A stretch of DNA of 64,000 bases, taken from contig NZ_CP108101.1 in the NCBI RefSeq assembly GCF_036195325.1, positions 806,001 through 870,000 on the forward strand, written 5' to 3'. The translations under genes were made by a program, and so were the position numbers. Below are positions 35,718 to 45,013 of this stretch, piece by piece. Under the pieces are notes generated by a model. That model saw nothing but the letters and a program-made list of their open reading frames with translations. It did no database searches and had not been told where the DNA came from. Each line of letters begins with the position of its first letter. The stretch's first letter is position 1. This DNA comes from Streptomyces sp. NBC_00234 (GTDB lineage: Bacteria; Actinomycetota; Actinomycetes; Streptomycetales; Streptomycetaceae).

Positions 35718-36814
35718 CCTTCGTCGTGCCTGATCACCGACTTCACGGGCGCCTCCGTCGTCCGCCTGGGCACCGCGGACGACATCGACCTGGAGCGTTC
35801 CGAAGATCCGATCGCCGTCTCCGGCACCGTCTACGACAAGGTGATCCGGACCCAACGGCCGCATGTGGAGGCCGTAGAGGGCGGTGCGTGGACGCGGGTG
35901 ATCGCACCGGTCACCAATCGCGGGGATGCGCTCGGCCTGCTGGAACTCCATCGGCCCCTGTATCCCGGGGCGGACACGCTGCTGAGGATCAGCCGGAGTG
36001 CCCACGCCCTGGCCTAGATCATCATCGCGAACCGGCCCTTCACCGACCTGTATCAGTGGGGTCGGCGTACCTCCCCGCTGGGCCTGGCCGCCGAGATCCA
36101 GCACCGGCTGCTGCCCACGTCGCTGGCCTGCGAGGCGGCCCAGTTCGCGGTCGCCGGGGCCTTGTCCAGCTGTCCGTCACCGATGCCATGGGACACAACG
36201 TGGATGCCGCGATCCTGGCCACCCTCCTCGTAAGCGCACTGCGCCGCGCCCGCAGGCAGGGGGCATGCCTCGCCGAACAGGCGCAGAGCGCCGACCGGGC
36301 CGTGGCCGAGCACAGCGGCGGCCGCTACGTAACCGGACAACCGCTGCGGATCAGCCTGCACGACGGTCGAACCGAGTTCATCAACGCCGGCCACCCCTGG
36401 CCCCTGCGCCTGCGCGGCGGGAAGGTCGAGGAGATCACACCGGCCGTCGACTTGCCCTTCGGCTGCACAGCACCCCACACCTACTCGGTCCAGGAGCTGG
36501 ACTTGCAGGCCGGCGACCGGCTGGTCATGCTCGCCGACGGAATGCCGGAGCGCAGCGCCGCGGACCTCGATCTGCCGGCCCTCATCGAGAGCACCCAGGA
36601 CCTGCACCCGCGCGAGGCCGCCCGTGTCCTCATCGAGCACGTCGTCCATGCCCATGACGGGCACCTGCACGACGACGCCACCGTGATGTGCCTGGACTGG
36701 TACGGCACCGGCTTCACCCGCCGCGACGCCGACCACGGCGCCGACGTCTCCGAAGCATCCCCGACGATCGGACAGCACACCTCTCCCCCGGAGCCCGCTG
36801 GGCCTCGAAGCTGA
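35718..36814 (+). pseudogene. PP2C/SpoIIE (RsbU-like) phosphatase pseudogene
   Basis: The frame from 35718 encodes TDFTGASVVRLG...LYPGADTLLRISRSAHALA, then meets a TAG at 36015, after which the same frame continues IIIANRPFTDLYQWGRR...EIQHRLLPTSL. Near 36160 the frame shifts and a piece is lost (VAGAL joins VQLSVTDAMGHNVDAA), and the remainder to 36814 covers INAGHPWPLRLRGG and DDATVMCLDW. Intact relatives dephosphorylate anti-sigma antagonists. One nonsense codon plus an internal deletion that removes the first metal-binding segment leave it inactive. Confidence 0.8.
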
Positions 36815-37024
36815 AAATGCCCGGCCTCATCCCCGTAACGGAGCATGCGGCGAGCGCGGAGATCGACTCGACGCGGAGCTAAGCCGACTCGTCTCCTTCT
36901 CGGAGCAGGCGTCCGCAGGCAGGAGAAGTATTGGCTGCGGTGCCGCTCGCAGGCGGTTCAGCGCCTCCAGCAACAGGGCCTCAGCGCTGTCCTGCCCGAA
37001 GCGGCAGCGCGGGAAAGCCCGCCG

Positions 37025-37384
37025 ATGTTCGACCATGACGCACTGCTTGTTGACGTTGCCGCCCTGGTGGAGTCCGGGCGCAGCAATCAGATGCCTTTGA
37101 CCGTGGTCGCCGGTGGTGCTGCCGTCACGGGCCGGTTGGCTCCCGAAGCTGTTTGGGGGCAGCGGGTGTCGGAGGTCCTGGCGGACTCGGCCCGCCTGGG
37201 CGACTTTTCCGCCATGTTCACGACCGCTGCACCCGAGGAAGGGCCGCCCACGCGTCTGCACGTCCACGTGGCTCGGATTTTGCAGGGCACGGTGGGGATG
37301 CTGGAGACCGGCGGGATGTACCGGGTCGCGATCGAGGACGTCAGCGTCTGGACGACGGGCGACTTCAGCTACTCCGACCACTGA
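37025..37384 (+). CDS. Hypothetical protein, 119 aa
   Basis: The ATG at 37025 starts a frame (MFDHDALLVDVAALVESG...) with good codon use and mixed alpha/beta character; LTVVAGGAAVTGRL and GTVGMLETGGMYRVAIEDV look like strands of a small beta-barrel. There is no signal peptide. The ribosome binding site is weak, so an earlier start in the open frame upstream is possible. A strong terminator follows. Function unknown. Confidence 0.6.
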   Translation: MFDHDALLVDVAALVESGRSNQMPLTVVAGGAAVTGRLAPEAVWGQRVSEVLADSARLGDFSAMFTTAAPEEGPPTRLHVHVARILQGTVGMLETGGMYRVAIEDVSVWTTGDFSYSDH

Positions 37385-37415
37385 GACACTGCCGACCCGG
37401 ACTGCTCCAGCACAC

Positions 37416-37454
37416 GGTGAGGGTCCGCCCGGATGCTCCGGACGGACCCTCACC
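37416..37454. terminator. Bidirectional hairpin terminator
   Basis: A perfect 12-bp stem (37416-37427 with 37443-37454) lies between the convergent ends at 37384 and 37490 and can serve both strands. Confidence 0.8.
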
Positions 37455-37489
37455 ACTGCGTGCCCGGCGCGGCTCACGCCTGCCCTCGG

Positions 37490-37801
37490 TCAGGCGGCCA
37501 CAGGGGCGCCGAGCATCGCGGAAGCCTGCTGCAGCGGGTTGAGAACGCGGGTGGGCGTGGGGGCCGGGGCTAGGTCGCGGCAGGTGAAGCCGAGCTGGGT
37601 CATGGCCCGCAGGACTTCTCCTGCGCTGAAGTCTCGGCGGTCCTGGCGTGTGATGACCTGTCCGACCTGTTTGACGGGGTAGGTGCGTCGGCCGATGATC
37701 ACGGACTCGCCGGAGGTCTGCTCGGGCTTGATGCCCTTCATCGATTCCAGGACGCCGATCCTGGTGAGGTCGAACGGGAAGCGGGCGATGACACAGCGCA
37801 T
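37490..37801 (-). CDS. SCO5918-family protein
   Basis: The 103-residue protein (MRCVIARFPFDLTRIGVLESMKGI..., QVITRQDRRDFSAGEV) matches the small family named after S. coelicolor SCO5918, which sits in the same gene order there near a DEAD-box helicase and a cold-shock gene. It has no signal peptide or catalytic motif. The operon-like neighbourhood (CBS protein, helicase, cold-shock protein, all minus strand) suggests a part in the cold or RNA-structure response; this is inference. Confidence 0.7.
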   Translation of the reverse strand: MRCVIARFPFDLTRIGVLESMKGIKPEQTSGESVIIGRRTYPVKQVGQVITRQDRRDFSAGEVLRAMTQLGFTCRDLAPAPTPTRVLNPLQQASAMLGAPVAA

Positions 37802-37857
37802 GATGCCTCACAGGGAGAGAAACGAAGAGGGAGTGGTCCTGCCGCGGATGGAACGGC

Positions 37858-38262
37858 TCAGCGGGCGAGGGCGAGTACGCCCAAGGCACTGCCGTGTTCG
37901 TCCACCACGGGCAGGGCATCGACGTCGCTGTAGCGCATCATGTGCCCGGCTTCGGCCATGGTGGTCACGGGCGAGGTGAACGGCCCTCGGTCGCCGAGGA
38001 TGTCCCGCAGCCGGACCCTGTCCGAGTACGCGGAGCCGTCACGAACTGCTGCAAGATGGGCGTGGGTGACCAGTCCGGTACACCGGCCTGTGTCGTCGCA
38101 GACAAGCAGATGCCCAGTACGGGCACTGGCCATGACGGACAGGGCCACCTCGACGGTCATGTCGTCACAGACCTGCGGTCCGGCGGTGTCCATGGCGTCG
38201 GCCACCGTCCTGCCTACGGCAGTGGCATGCGTCGTGCGGGGCTGCATCTGGACGAGCGTCAA
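37858..38262 (-). CDS. CBS-domain protein
   Basis: The TTG at 38262 is preferred because AGGAGG lies 6 nt upstream; the ATG five codons later has none. The 134-residue protein is a tandem CBS pair: VADAMDTAG...MASARTGHLLVCDDTGRCTGLVT and LRDILGDRGPFTSPVTTM...VDALPVVDEHGSALGVL. CBS pairs bind adenine nucleotides and act as energy sensors or regulatory partners. No effector domain is attached. Confidence 0.85.
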   Translation of the reverse strand: MTLVQMQPRTTHATAVGRTVADAMDTAGPQVCDDMTVEVALSVMASARTGHLLVCDDTGRCTGLVTHAHLAAVRDGSAYSDRVRLRDILGDRGPFTSPVTTMAEAGHMMRYSDVDALPVVDEHGSALGVLALAR

Positions 38263-38308
38263 AAGGTGCCTCCTGCAGTGGTGGGTGAGTTTCCGGATCA
38301 CGGAGTTC

Positions 38309-39829
38309 TCAGGCTGCGGCGTCGAAGGAGGACTGATGTGCGGTCACGCGCCGGGCTGCGGAGGCGGGGCTGCGCCGACCGCGGGAGGATGCGCTGCGGC
38401 TGCGCTCACGCCGCGCGACTACCGGCGCGGTGATCGTCACGGGGATGCCTGAGGGGGTCTGGGCGCCGGTGATGCGGCCGAGTGCCTCTTCGCCGGAGCG
38501 GACCTGGGTGGTCTGGGGCACGATACCGGCGGCGGTCATGAGGCGGGTCATGTCGCGGCGCTGGTTGGGGGTGACGAGGGTGACGACGCTGCCTGACTCC
38601 CCTGCGCGGGCGGTTCGGCCGCCGCGGTGGAGGTAGTCCTTGTGGTCGGTCGGCGGGTCGACGTTGACGACGAGGTCGAGGTTGTCGACGTGGATGCCGC
38701 GGGCGGCGACGTTCGTGGCCACGAGTACGGTGACGTGCCCGGTCTTGAACTGAGTCAGGGTCCGGGTGCGCTGCGACTGCGCCTTCCCGCCGTGCAGAGC
38801 CGCGGCCCTCACACCGCTGGCCAGCAGGTGGTCGGTGAGCTTGTCCACGGCCCGCTTGGTGTCCAGGAACATGATCACCCGGCCGTCGCGGGCCGCGATC
38901 TCGGTGGTCGTACGGTTCTTGTCCGCGCCGTGCACGTGCAGCACGTGGTGCTCCATCGTGGTGACCGCACCGGCGGAGGGGTCGACGGAGTGGACGACCG
39001 GGTCGCTGAGGTAGCGGCGGACCAAGCGGTCGACGTTACGGTCCAGGGTGGCGGAGAACAGCATCCGCTGGCCCCCGGGGCGGACTTGGTCCAGAAGCTC
39101 GGTGACCTGGGGCATGAAGCCCATGTCAGCCATCTGGTCGGCCTCGTCCAGAACGGTGATCGCGACCTGGTCAAGTCGGCAGTCGCCACGGTCGATGAGG
39201 TCCTTGAGCCGGCCCGGCGTCGCGACGACGACCTCGGCACCACCGCGCAGTGCGCTGGCCTGCCTCCCGATCGACATGCCGCCGACGACGGTGGCAAGGC
39301 GCAGCCTCACCGAGCGGGCGTAGGGTGTCAGGGCGTCGGTAACCTGCTGGGCCAGCTCACGCGTCGGCACCAGGACCAGGGCCAGCGGCTGACGGGACTC
39401 GGCACGCTGACCGACGGTGCGAGCCAGCAGGGCAAGGCCGAAGGCGAGGGTCTTGCCGGAGCCGGTGCGCCCCCGTCCCAGTGCGTCGCGGCCCGCGAGG
39501 GTGTTGGGCAGGGTCGCCCCCTGGATCGGGAACGGAACGCTCACCCCCTGCGCGGTCAGCGCGGCCAGCAGCTGCCCCGGCATGTCGAGGTCGGCGAACG
39601 CCTCGACGGCGGGCAGCGCGGGAGTGACCGTGACCGGCAGGGCGAACTCGCCCTGGACCGAGGTGTTCCGGCGGGTCTGACCGCCCGATCGGCCAGGTCC
39701 ACCGGAGCGGGTCGGGGAGGCGGAACGGGCCGGGGCGGCCGAGTTGAAACGGCTGCCCCGGCCCGCGCCAGGGCCGAATTCTGCGGTGCGGCTTCGGGAA
39801 GAACGGTTGTTCGTACGTGTGGGGTTCAT
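38309..39829 (-). CDS. DEAD-box ATP-dependent RNA helicase
   Basis: The 506-residue protein has an Arg/Ser/Gly-rich N-terminal tail (1-65), a helicase core with Q motif, motif I GRTGSGKT, PTRELAQQ, TPGR, motif II DEAD, SAT, and the C-terminal domain with RGIHVDNL and HRGGRTAR, then a basic Ser/Arg tail. It should unwind RNA duplexes. The order helicase, CBS protein, SCO5918 protein with a cold-shock gene upstream resembles SCO5918-SCO5921 of S. coelicolor. AAGGAAGG precedes the ATG. The basic tails probably give non-specific RNA binding. Confidence 0.95.
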   Translation of the reverse strand: MNPTRTNNRSSRSRTAEFGPGAGRGSRFNSAAPARSASPTRSGGPGRSGGQTRRNTSVQGEFALPVTVTPALPAVEAFADLDMPGQLLAALTAQGVSVPFPIQGATLPNTLAGRDALGRGRTGSGKTLAFGLALLARTVGQRAESRQPLALVLVPTRELAQQVTDALTPYARSVRLRLATVVGGMSIGRQASALRGGAEVVVATPGRLKDLIDRGDCRLDQVAITVLDEADQMADMGFMPQVTELLDQVRPGGQRMLFSATLDRNVDRLVRRYLSDPVVHSVDPSAGAVTTMEHHVLHVHGADKNRTTTEIAARDGRVIMFLDTKRAVDKLTDHLLASGVRAAALHGGKAQSQRTRTLTQFKTGHVTVLVATNVAARGIHVDNLDLVVNVDPPTDHKDYLHRGGRTARAGESGSVVTLVTPNQRRDMTRLMTAAGIVPQTTQVRSGEEALGRITGAQTPSGIPVTITAPVVARRERSRSASSRGRRSPASAARRVTAHQSSFDAAA

Positions 39830-40098
39830 TCAGAACCTTCCTTGATACGGCACCTATCAAGGAATTCCCGCAGCGGAAGAACAGCGCGGGGAATCACAAG
39901 AACGGGCCGAGCAGAATGGGAAATCAAATTAAGACCTGCGGTTGATCCTGGATGGGGAGACAGGCCATGAAATGGGCGATGCCATAAGGGCGAGAAATCC
40001 AGTTCCACCGGTAGGTGGGACTCGGAAGGAGTGGGCAGCGAGAAGACTCTGCGGGGGAGGTTTCACCGCAGGTGGCACCACTCCGGGGGAATGCCCGG

Positions 40099-40136
40099 AG
40101 CTGGGGCCCGCACCCCGAAGGATGCGGGCCCCAGCT
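40099..40136 (-). terminator. Hairpin terminator of the cold-shock gene
   Basis: A perfect 14-bp stem (40099-40112 with 40123-40136) and 10-nt loop lies 19 bp past the cold-shock stop at 40155 and separates it from the helicase gene. Confidence 0.85.
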
Positions 40137-40154
40137 ACGAAGTGCGCGTCAGAG

Positions 40155-40358
40155 TCAGGCGGGAACGATGTTCTCGGCCGTCGGGCCCTTCTGGCCCGGT
40201 GCGATGTCGAAGGTGACCTTCTGGCCTTCGAGCAGCTCGCGGAAGCCGTGGGCGGCTATGTTCGAGAAGTGGGCGAAGACGTCAGCGCCGCCACCATCCT
40301 GCTCGATGAAGCCGAAACCCTTGGCTGCGTTGAACCACTTCACAGTGCCTGACGCCAT
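40155..40358 (-). CDS. Cold-shock domain protein (CspA family)
   Basis: The 67-residue protein is a single cold-shock domain with RNP1 KGFGFI and RNP2 DVFAHF, starting [10 protein letters not shown]. It binds single-stranded RNA and DNA as a chaperone. AAGGAG precedes the ATG. It lies upstream of a DEAD-box helicase on the same strand, though a strong terminator stands between them, so they are separate units. Confidence 0.97.
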   Translation of the reverse strand: MASGTVKWFNAAKGFGFIEQDGGGADVFAHFSNIAAHGFRELLEGQKVTFDIAPGQKGPTAENIVPA

Positions 40359-40965
40359 GTCATATCTCCTTCGGGGCAGGTACGTCGGGATCCGTCATAC
40401 ACGGATGCCGCGTCGCCGCAATGATGCCCCGCCCGGAGAAAACCGGAAATACAATGAAGCTTCCACTGGTCGGAAATACCCACGCAGAAGCTTGAAGTTT
40501 TGGGAACCACAACTGCAACCGAGATCGACAGTAGCATGCCGTAATGGTCCGCGTACGGTGAAGAATTCCAGTCTCTTCGCTGCGGCAAGAACCCTTCCGG
40601 CGGGACGCATTGAAACCTCATCCCATGGTTGTAGATATTGATCTGCACGGAGGGAGCAATTGCTGCCCTTCACGGCGGAGGAAGCCCTGGATGGTGCCGA
40701 TATCTCGGCAGCCAGGACCACAGCAGGGGACGACAGAGATAAGGGTGGCCTGATGGACGCGATGAGCGTCAACGTCTCACCAGGTCGCCCGGGGCAAGCG
40801 TCGTCAAAGCACGAGGCCCGCAAGGAACTTCCTCGAAAGTTGCGTTCCAACGGTCGCAGCAGAGGCCACCGACACAGGGGTCCTGGTCCACCAAGGAGTC
40901 AGAACACTCGGGTCGAAGTACTCCGGGCTGGTTGCACCGCAGGCCCCACCGAGCGCAGCGGCGGG
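40359..40965. other. Long leader and intergenic region upstream of the cold-shock gene
   Basis: Six hundred bases without a convincing gene. It includes the leader of the cold-shock mRNA; such leaders are often long and structured in this family. It is more AT-rich near 40440-40640 than its surroundings. The frames here lack Streptomyces codon bias. Confidence 0.45.
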
Positions 40966-41796
40966 TCAGCAGGCGGCCAGAAGGATGGCGGTGTAGTGGG
41001 CGGTGAAGGCTGTCACAGTGAGCGCGTGGAACACCTCGTGGAAGCCGAACCAGCGAGGTGAGGGGTCGGGGCGCTGGAGTGCGTAGACGACCGCGCCCGC
41101 GCTGTAGAGGAGACCGCCGACCACGATCAGGGTGAGTACGGCCGCTCCCCCGGTGTGCAGGAAGTCGGCCAGGTACCACACCGGCGCCCACCCCAGGGCC
41201 AGATAGCACGGGGTGTACAGCCAGCGCGGAGCTCCGACCCACAGGACTCGGAACGCGATGCCGACCAGCGCGCCTGCCCACACGGTCCACAGCAGCACGG
41301 ACCTCTGGTCCGGCGGCAGAAGCAGCACGGCCAGGGGGGTGCAGGTACCGGCGATGATCAGGAAGATGTTGGCATGGTCCAGGCGCCGCAGAAGAGCCTC
41401 GCCGAGCGGCCCCCAGGTGCCGCGGTGGTAGATGGCACTCGTCGCGAACAGCAGCCAGGCTGTGACCGCATACACCGTGCAGGCCCAAGCTGCCTGCGGA
41501 GTGCGAGCCAGGCAGATGAGCGCGATGCCCGCGATCAAGGAGGCGGGGACCATCCCGGCATGAAGCCAGCCACGCAACCTCGGTTTGATCGGGTCTACCA
41601 GGTCGACGACCTGTTCCCTAAGAGTGGCAACCGGGTGCCCCTTTTCCGCCCCACCGTCACCCCGTGGTTCGCGGGGCAGCCAGACTTCAAGGTGCTCTGC
41701 ACGCCCTGAGCCGACGTGGACATATCCGTTCTCAGCGGCATCACGGGGCGTAGCTTCCCGCCCCCCACTGGACTCATGGGCGTCACTGGCAATCAT
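40966..41796 (-). CDS. Hemolysin III (PAQR-type) family membrane protein
   Basis: The frame of 276 residues holds seven membrane helices with the family motifs ATSAIYHR, LDHANIFLIIAGTCTP and FGFHEVFHAL...HYTAI, whose His, Asp and Ser residues form the metal site of the PAQR/HlyIII fold. Bacterial members are thought to be membrane hydrolases; haemolysis is not established in Streptomyces. The N-terminal ~55 residues are hydrophilic and the true start may be later, as no good ribosome binding site supports 41796. Confidence 0.85.
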   Translation of the reverse strand: MIASDAHESSGGREATPRDAAENGYVHVGSGRAEHLEVWLPREPRGDGGAEKGHPVATLREQVVDLVDPIKPRLRGWLHAGMVPASLIAGIALICLARTPQAAWACTVYAVTAWLLFATSAIYHRGTWGPLGEALLRRLDHANIFLIIAGTCTPLAVLLLPPDQRSVLLWTVWAGALVGIAFRVLWVGAPRWLYTPCYLALGWAPVWYLADFLHTGGAAVLTLIVVGGLLYSAGAVVYALQRPDPSPRWFGFHEVFHALTVTAFTAHYTAILLAAC

Positions 41797-41988
41797 GCAC
41801 TCATGCTAGGAGAAGTCACTCGAGAACCCTCACGAGGCCCGGTCGAAAGCGCCTGCCGCCAGGTGGGCGAAGGTCCCTTGCTCCCTCCGCCAATTAGGGC
41901 CCTTCGAAGCTGAATAGACCGGCTGGTCGTGGGAACGATCAGGGCTTTAGAACGGGCATCTCAGCTCGCCTACCCGCAAGGATCGCCA

Positions 41989-42549
41989 ATGCTTCCTGAG
42001 GTTCGGCCCCACGTGCCCGCCCCTCTCACCGATCAGTTGGAACATCAGCTGGGCCCGGCTTCGGACCTGGGAACCTGCCAGCTCGACGTGGAGCGCGTCG
42101 CGGGTATCGCAGTCGTCGCAGCTGCCCACTCCGGTGGCTACGCGGCAATCGGCCACCTGCTCGGCCTGCTGGCCGCGCTCCCTGCCCCCACCCAGGCAGG
42201 AGAACGTTTCTGGTCGGACCTGTGGAGGTCTTCAGGCACCGCCTACCTGCTGCCCGCCACCATCAAGGCAGGTGTACTTCAGTCACTGACAGGCGAGGGA
42301 ATCACGCTGGCCCGGCAGATTCTCTCGGCCGTCGACGAGATGACGGCCCCCCAACACGTCGCAGCCGCAGAAGTGATCGGCCAAGCCCTCGTCGAGTCCG
42401 ACCACCTCCCCGACCTCAAAACACAGGTCATCGGGGAACTATGGCTGCGCGATCTCGAACTCACCGCCTGGCACGTCCTGCACGCCGACCACAGGTCGGA
42501 CGATCCTGCTGGCAGGAGAGCCTTCCTCGAAGCCTGGCCGAATGCCTGA
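41989..42549 (+). CDS. Hypothetical protein, 186 aa
   Basis: AAGGA lies 6 nt before the ATG at 41989. The protein is mainly helical (LDVERVAGIAVVAAAHSGGYAAIGHLLGLLAAL, GITLARQILSAVDEM) with no signal peptide or known motif. It stands alone on the plus strand between the hemolysin III gene and gene debris. Function unknown. Confidence 0.55.
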   Translation: MLPEVRPHVPAPLTDQLEHQLGPASDLGTCQLDVERVAGIAVVAAAHSGGYAAIGHLLGLLAALPAPTQAGERFWSDLWRSSGTAYLLPATIKAGVLQSLTGEGITLARQILSAVDEMTAPQHVAAAEVIGQALVESDHLPDLKTQVIGELWLRDLELTAWHVLHADHRSDDPAGRRAFLEAWPNA

Positions 42550-42742
42550 AGGCCCCTATACGCCCGACGGTGTCAACGAACCCTTCTGCGGCCGCCACCG
42601 CAACGCCGGTCAGAGCAGGATCTACAAGCAGGGTTCGGACTTCTTCGGGACGGACGAGCAGGTATGACAAAGCGGCCGCACTCCACCGTGGCTTACCTCC
42701 GCACCACCGCACCTCAGAGCTGACAGCCCTCTTACCAGCAAC

Positions 42743-42830
42743 GAAACAATTGACGTCTGATCACAGCCGAACCCATGAGCCAGCACCACGGTGCGGCCCT
42801 GACGATTCCCGGTCTTCACCAGGAAGGGGG
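42743..42830 (-). pseudogene. RsbQ-like alpha/beta hydrolase, short N-terminal remnant
   Basis: The minus strand encodes GNRQGRTVVLAHGFGCDQTS, matching the oxyanion-loop region near the start of RsbQ-type alpha/beta hydrolases (usually VFAHGFGCDQNMW). Nothing downstream continues the fold. It is a fragment only and would be missed by length-based gene calling. Confidence 0.45.
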
Positions 42831-42974
42831 TGCGTGGCAGGAGCTCAGTGGGGCAGGTCCCTGCGCTGAGGCATCTTGGGCGCTCGAGCCATGCCGAGAC
42901 GCCGCCCGACTGGTGATCAGCCCTCGCCGCTCGCCGACGGACTCGCGCCCTCCAAGGTCCGCCGGCAGCCCCGT

Positions 42975-43289
42975 TCACCGGCCGGATCGGTGATGTTCGG
43001 CGTTGATGCGCTGGGCTTCTTCGAGCTGGTCTTCAAGGATCACGATGCGGCAGGCGGCGTCGATCGGGGTGCCCTGGTCGACGAGCTCACGGGCCCGCGC
43101 CGCCATACGGAGCTGGTAGCGGGAGTAACGCCGGTGGCCGCCTGTCGAGCGGAGCGGGGTGATGAGACGGGCCTCGCCGATCGCGCGGAGGAAGCCCTGG
43201 GTGGTACCGAGCATCTCAGCGGCCCGACCCATCGTGTAAGCGGGATAGTCATCATCATCGAGACGGCTGAAGGAATTGTCTGCTGCCAC
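42975..43289 (-). CDS. Small MerR-type HTH regulator
   Basis: The start is set at the GTG 43289, preceded by GAGG at 5 nt; the open frame extends further but without coding character. The 104-residue protein has YTMGRAAEMLGTTQGFLRAIGEARLITPLRSTGGHRRYSRYQLRM, a MerR winged helix, then a short coiled coil (VILEDQLEEAQRINAEH). No effector domain is present, as in the stand-alone MerR proteins common in Streptomyces. Targets unknown. Confidence 0.8.
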   Translation of the reverse strand: MAADNSFSRLDDDDYPAYTMGRAAEMLGTTQGFLRAIGEARLITPLRSTGGHRRYSRYQLRMAARARELVDQGTPIDAACRIVILEDQLEEAQRINAEHHRSGR

Positions 43290-43369
43290 TTGCACCTCAC
43301 TGCAGAAGAGGCATCTACCGGCGGTGCGACTAATGGAACGTCCCAGGGGTGTGCGGGAACATGCATGGA

Positions 43370-43400
43370 GGGGCCCCGGCGCCATTGGCACCGGGGCCCC
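43370..43400. terminator. GC-only hairpin upstream of the MerR-type gene
   Basis: A perfect 10-bp stem GGGGCCCCGG / CCGGGGCCCC (43370-43379 with 43391-43400) with an 11-nt loop lies 80 bp before the MerR start. It could end a plus-strand transcript or sit in the leader of the regulator. Confidence 0.5.
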
Positions 43401-43616
43401 GAAGGAACTGCTACACCATCGGCCGGCTGTGAACAGCTGTGCCAGCCTTTCTTGTTCCGCTCGTCCGCCCCGGGGGGAAAGGGACGTGCGGGGATCGCGG
43501 TTGCTCGACCGGAGACCACCTCGCTCACGATGTCCTGCGGTACCCGGACCCACACGTTCGGCCCGGGCGATCCTGATGGCGCCCAACTCCTCCGTTTCTT
43601 ACCCTCTGAATCACTT

Positions 43617-43949
43617 ACTGGTACTGCTTCTGCGTACTACCGGGTGTTGCGTACTACTCGGTGACCTTTCACAGCGTCACTCCTTCGGCAGCCAGCCCCG
43701 TCGCCCGTCCTGCAACTTCCGTGGCTTAGAACCCCACTGCCGAACTTCCCGGTACGCGCGCCGCAGTCTGACGCCTTTTACCGAGGGACCACTGGTACTG
43801 CGGACTGCACTTGCGTACTGCGGACTGCTCGCGGCGGCCCCTGATCACTGCGGGCCACCCGGTGCGAGGCCAGTCCCGTCGCCTTCCTGCGTTAACCCTG
43901 GCTTCGGAACTCCACCACCGCACCGGCCTGCACTTACGTGTACTGCTTC
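43617..43949. repeat. Diverged tandem repeat with GTACTGC/GTACTAC motifs, non-coding
   Basis: Two diverged units of about 174 bp (starting ACTGGTACTGC at 43617 and 43791) share CCAG(C/T)CCCGTCGCC and GGCTT..AACTCC blocks; a third partial begins at 43940 with GTACTGCTTC. TGCGTACTAC or TGCGTACTGC occurs at 43631, 43648 and 43812. No gene is visible in the ~900 bp between the MerR start and 44200. Confidence 0.6.
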
Positions 43950-44200
43950 CCGGCAGTACATCTCTGCCGCGCCCTGCTCGATCTCTTGGCTACGGACAAG
44001 ACACTAACCCCAGCAACGGCCAGATGTCTACCTCCGCCAGGACAGATTTCCTGCGAGCACCGGCAGTGAAGTTCTGCGGTGTGCGGCAACGGGAAACGGC
44101 ACCGGGGCACATCCGCGGGGAGTGTGAGGGGGTATCGGAGCGGGCAGGTGCGGTGTCACGTCACAAGCGGTACAACCGATCACAGGTGGGGTGTACGCGT

Positions 44201-44629
44201 ATGAACAGCACTACGATCAGCATCCCCTCAGCCCTCCCCGTAGTGAACGTGGTCCGGGGCGACAGCGCGGCCGGTGTCAGCCAGGCACGCCAGGCCGCCT
44301 GCGCCTTCAGCGACCGCCTCACCCCAGCCCCTCGTCCGGACATGGAGGACACGCTCGTCCTGGTGGTCTCCGAGCTCGTCACCAACGCCCTGCGCCACGG
44401 TGGCGGCGCCTTCAGCCTCCGTCTGACTGCCCACCCCGACGCCGTCGAGGTCGCCGTCGACGACGTCAGCCCACGGATGTCCCGCATGCGCGCCCCCGAC
44501 CTGACCGATGCCGGCGGCGGCTTCGGCTTCGGCTTCGGCTGGCCCATGGTCAACCGCCTCGCCCGCACCACCGCGATCACCCGCCGACGAGCCGGTGGCA
44601 AAACAGTCACCGCTTACCTCCCCCGCTGA
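44201..44629 (+). CDS. RsbW-like ATP-binding protein (HATPase_c)
   Basis: The 142-residue protein has the GHKL ATPase layout: N-box ELVTNALRHGGG, a G1-like DDVSPRMSRM and G2 GGGFGFGFGWPMVNRLA. Streptomyces encodes many such single-domain anti-sigma-type kinases, which phosphorylate or bind STAS partners. No anti-sigma antagonist or sigma gene is adjacent, apart from the wrecked SpoIIE phosphatase 8 kb away. The N-terminal ~35 residues are a variable tail. Confidence 0.88.
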   Translation: MNSTTISIPSALPVVNVVRGDSAAGVSQARQAACAFSDRLTPAPRPDMEDTLVLVVSELVTNALRHGGGAFSLRLTAHPDAVEVAVDDVSPRMSRMRAPDLTDAGGGFGFGFGWPMVNRLARTTAITRRRAGGKTVTAYLPR

Positions 44630-44728
44630 CACCGCCGCAGTTGACGACTCCACACCTGCAGCACTGACAGCACGACGCCCGAACCACCACCGTCATCATC
44701 AGCGTGCGGGTGGCCTCGATCTCTTCGC

Positions 44729-44908
44729 ATGCGTGTCATGGTCGAAGGCGGTGAACTCGACCGCAGCCAGGCCGAAGCAGGCCAGGCCATCGATCGCCTC
44801 GGCACTGCCGACGTGATCGGCCAGGCCGTCCTGTGGCTGTCCGGCCCCCAGAACCGCGACGTCACCGCCATCGCCCTGCCCGTCGATGGCGGTTACACCG
44901 CCCAGTGA
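44729..44908 (+). pseudogene. Short-chain dehydrogenase, C-terminal remnant
   Basis: A 59-residue frame ends ADVIGQAVLWLSGPQNRDVTAIALPVDGGYTAQ, the last strand and helix of a classical SDR (usual ending VDGGYTAQ). The Rossmann NAD-binding part and the YxxxK site are missing, so this is an inactive fragment. Confidence 0.75.
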
Positions 44909-45013
44909 CGCCTCTGCGTTGCCATCAAGCCGAAGGGTCGCTCCAACTCTGTCGCGTCCGGGTCGCGCAGTAAGCGCAAAGCGCCGGCGGCCTGGCCGTA
45001 GCCTCCTGCTGCG

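Noticed and set aside
43290..43586. N-terminal extension of the MerR-type regulator to 203 residues
   Set aside because: The extra part crosses a strong hairpin, lacks coding bias and would put unrelated sequence before the winged helix.
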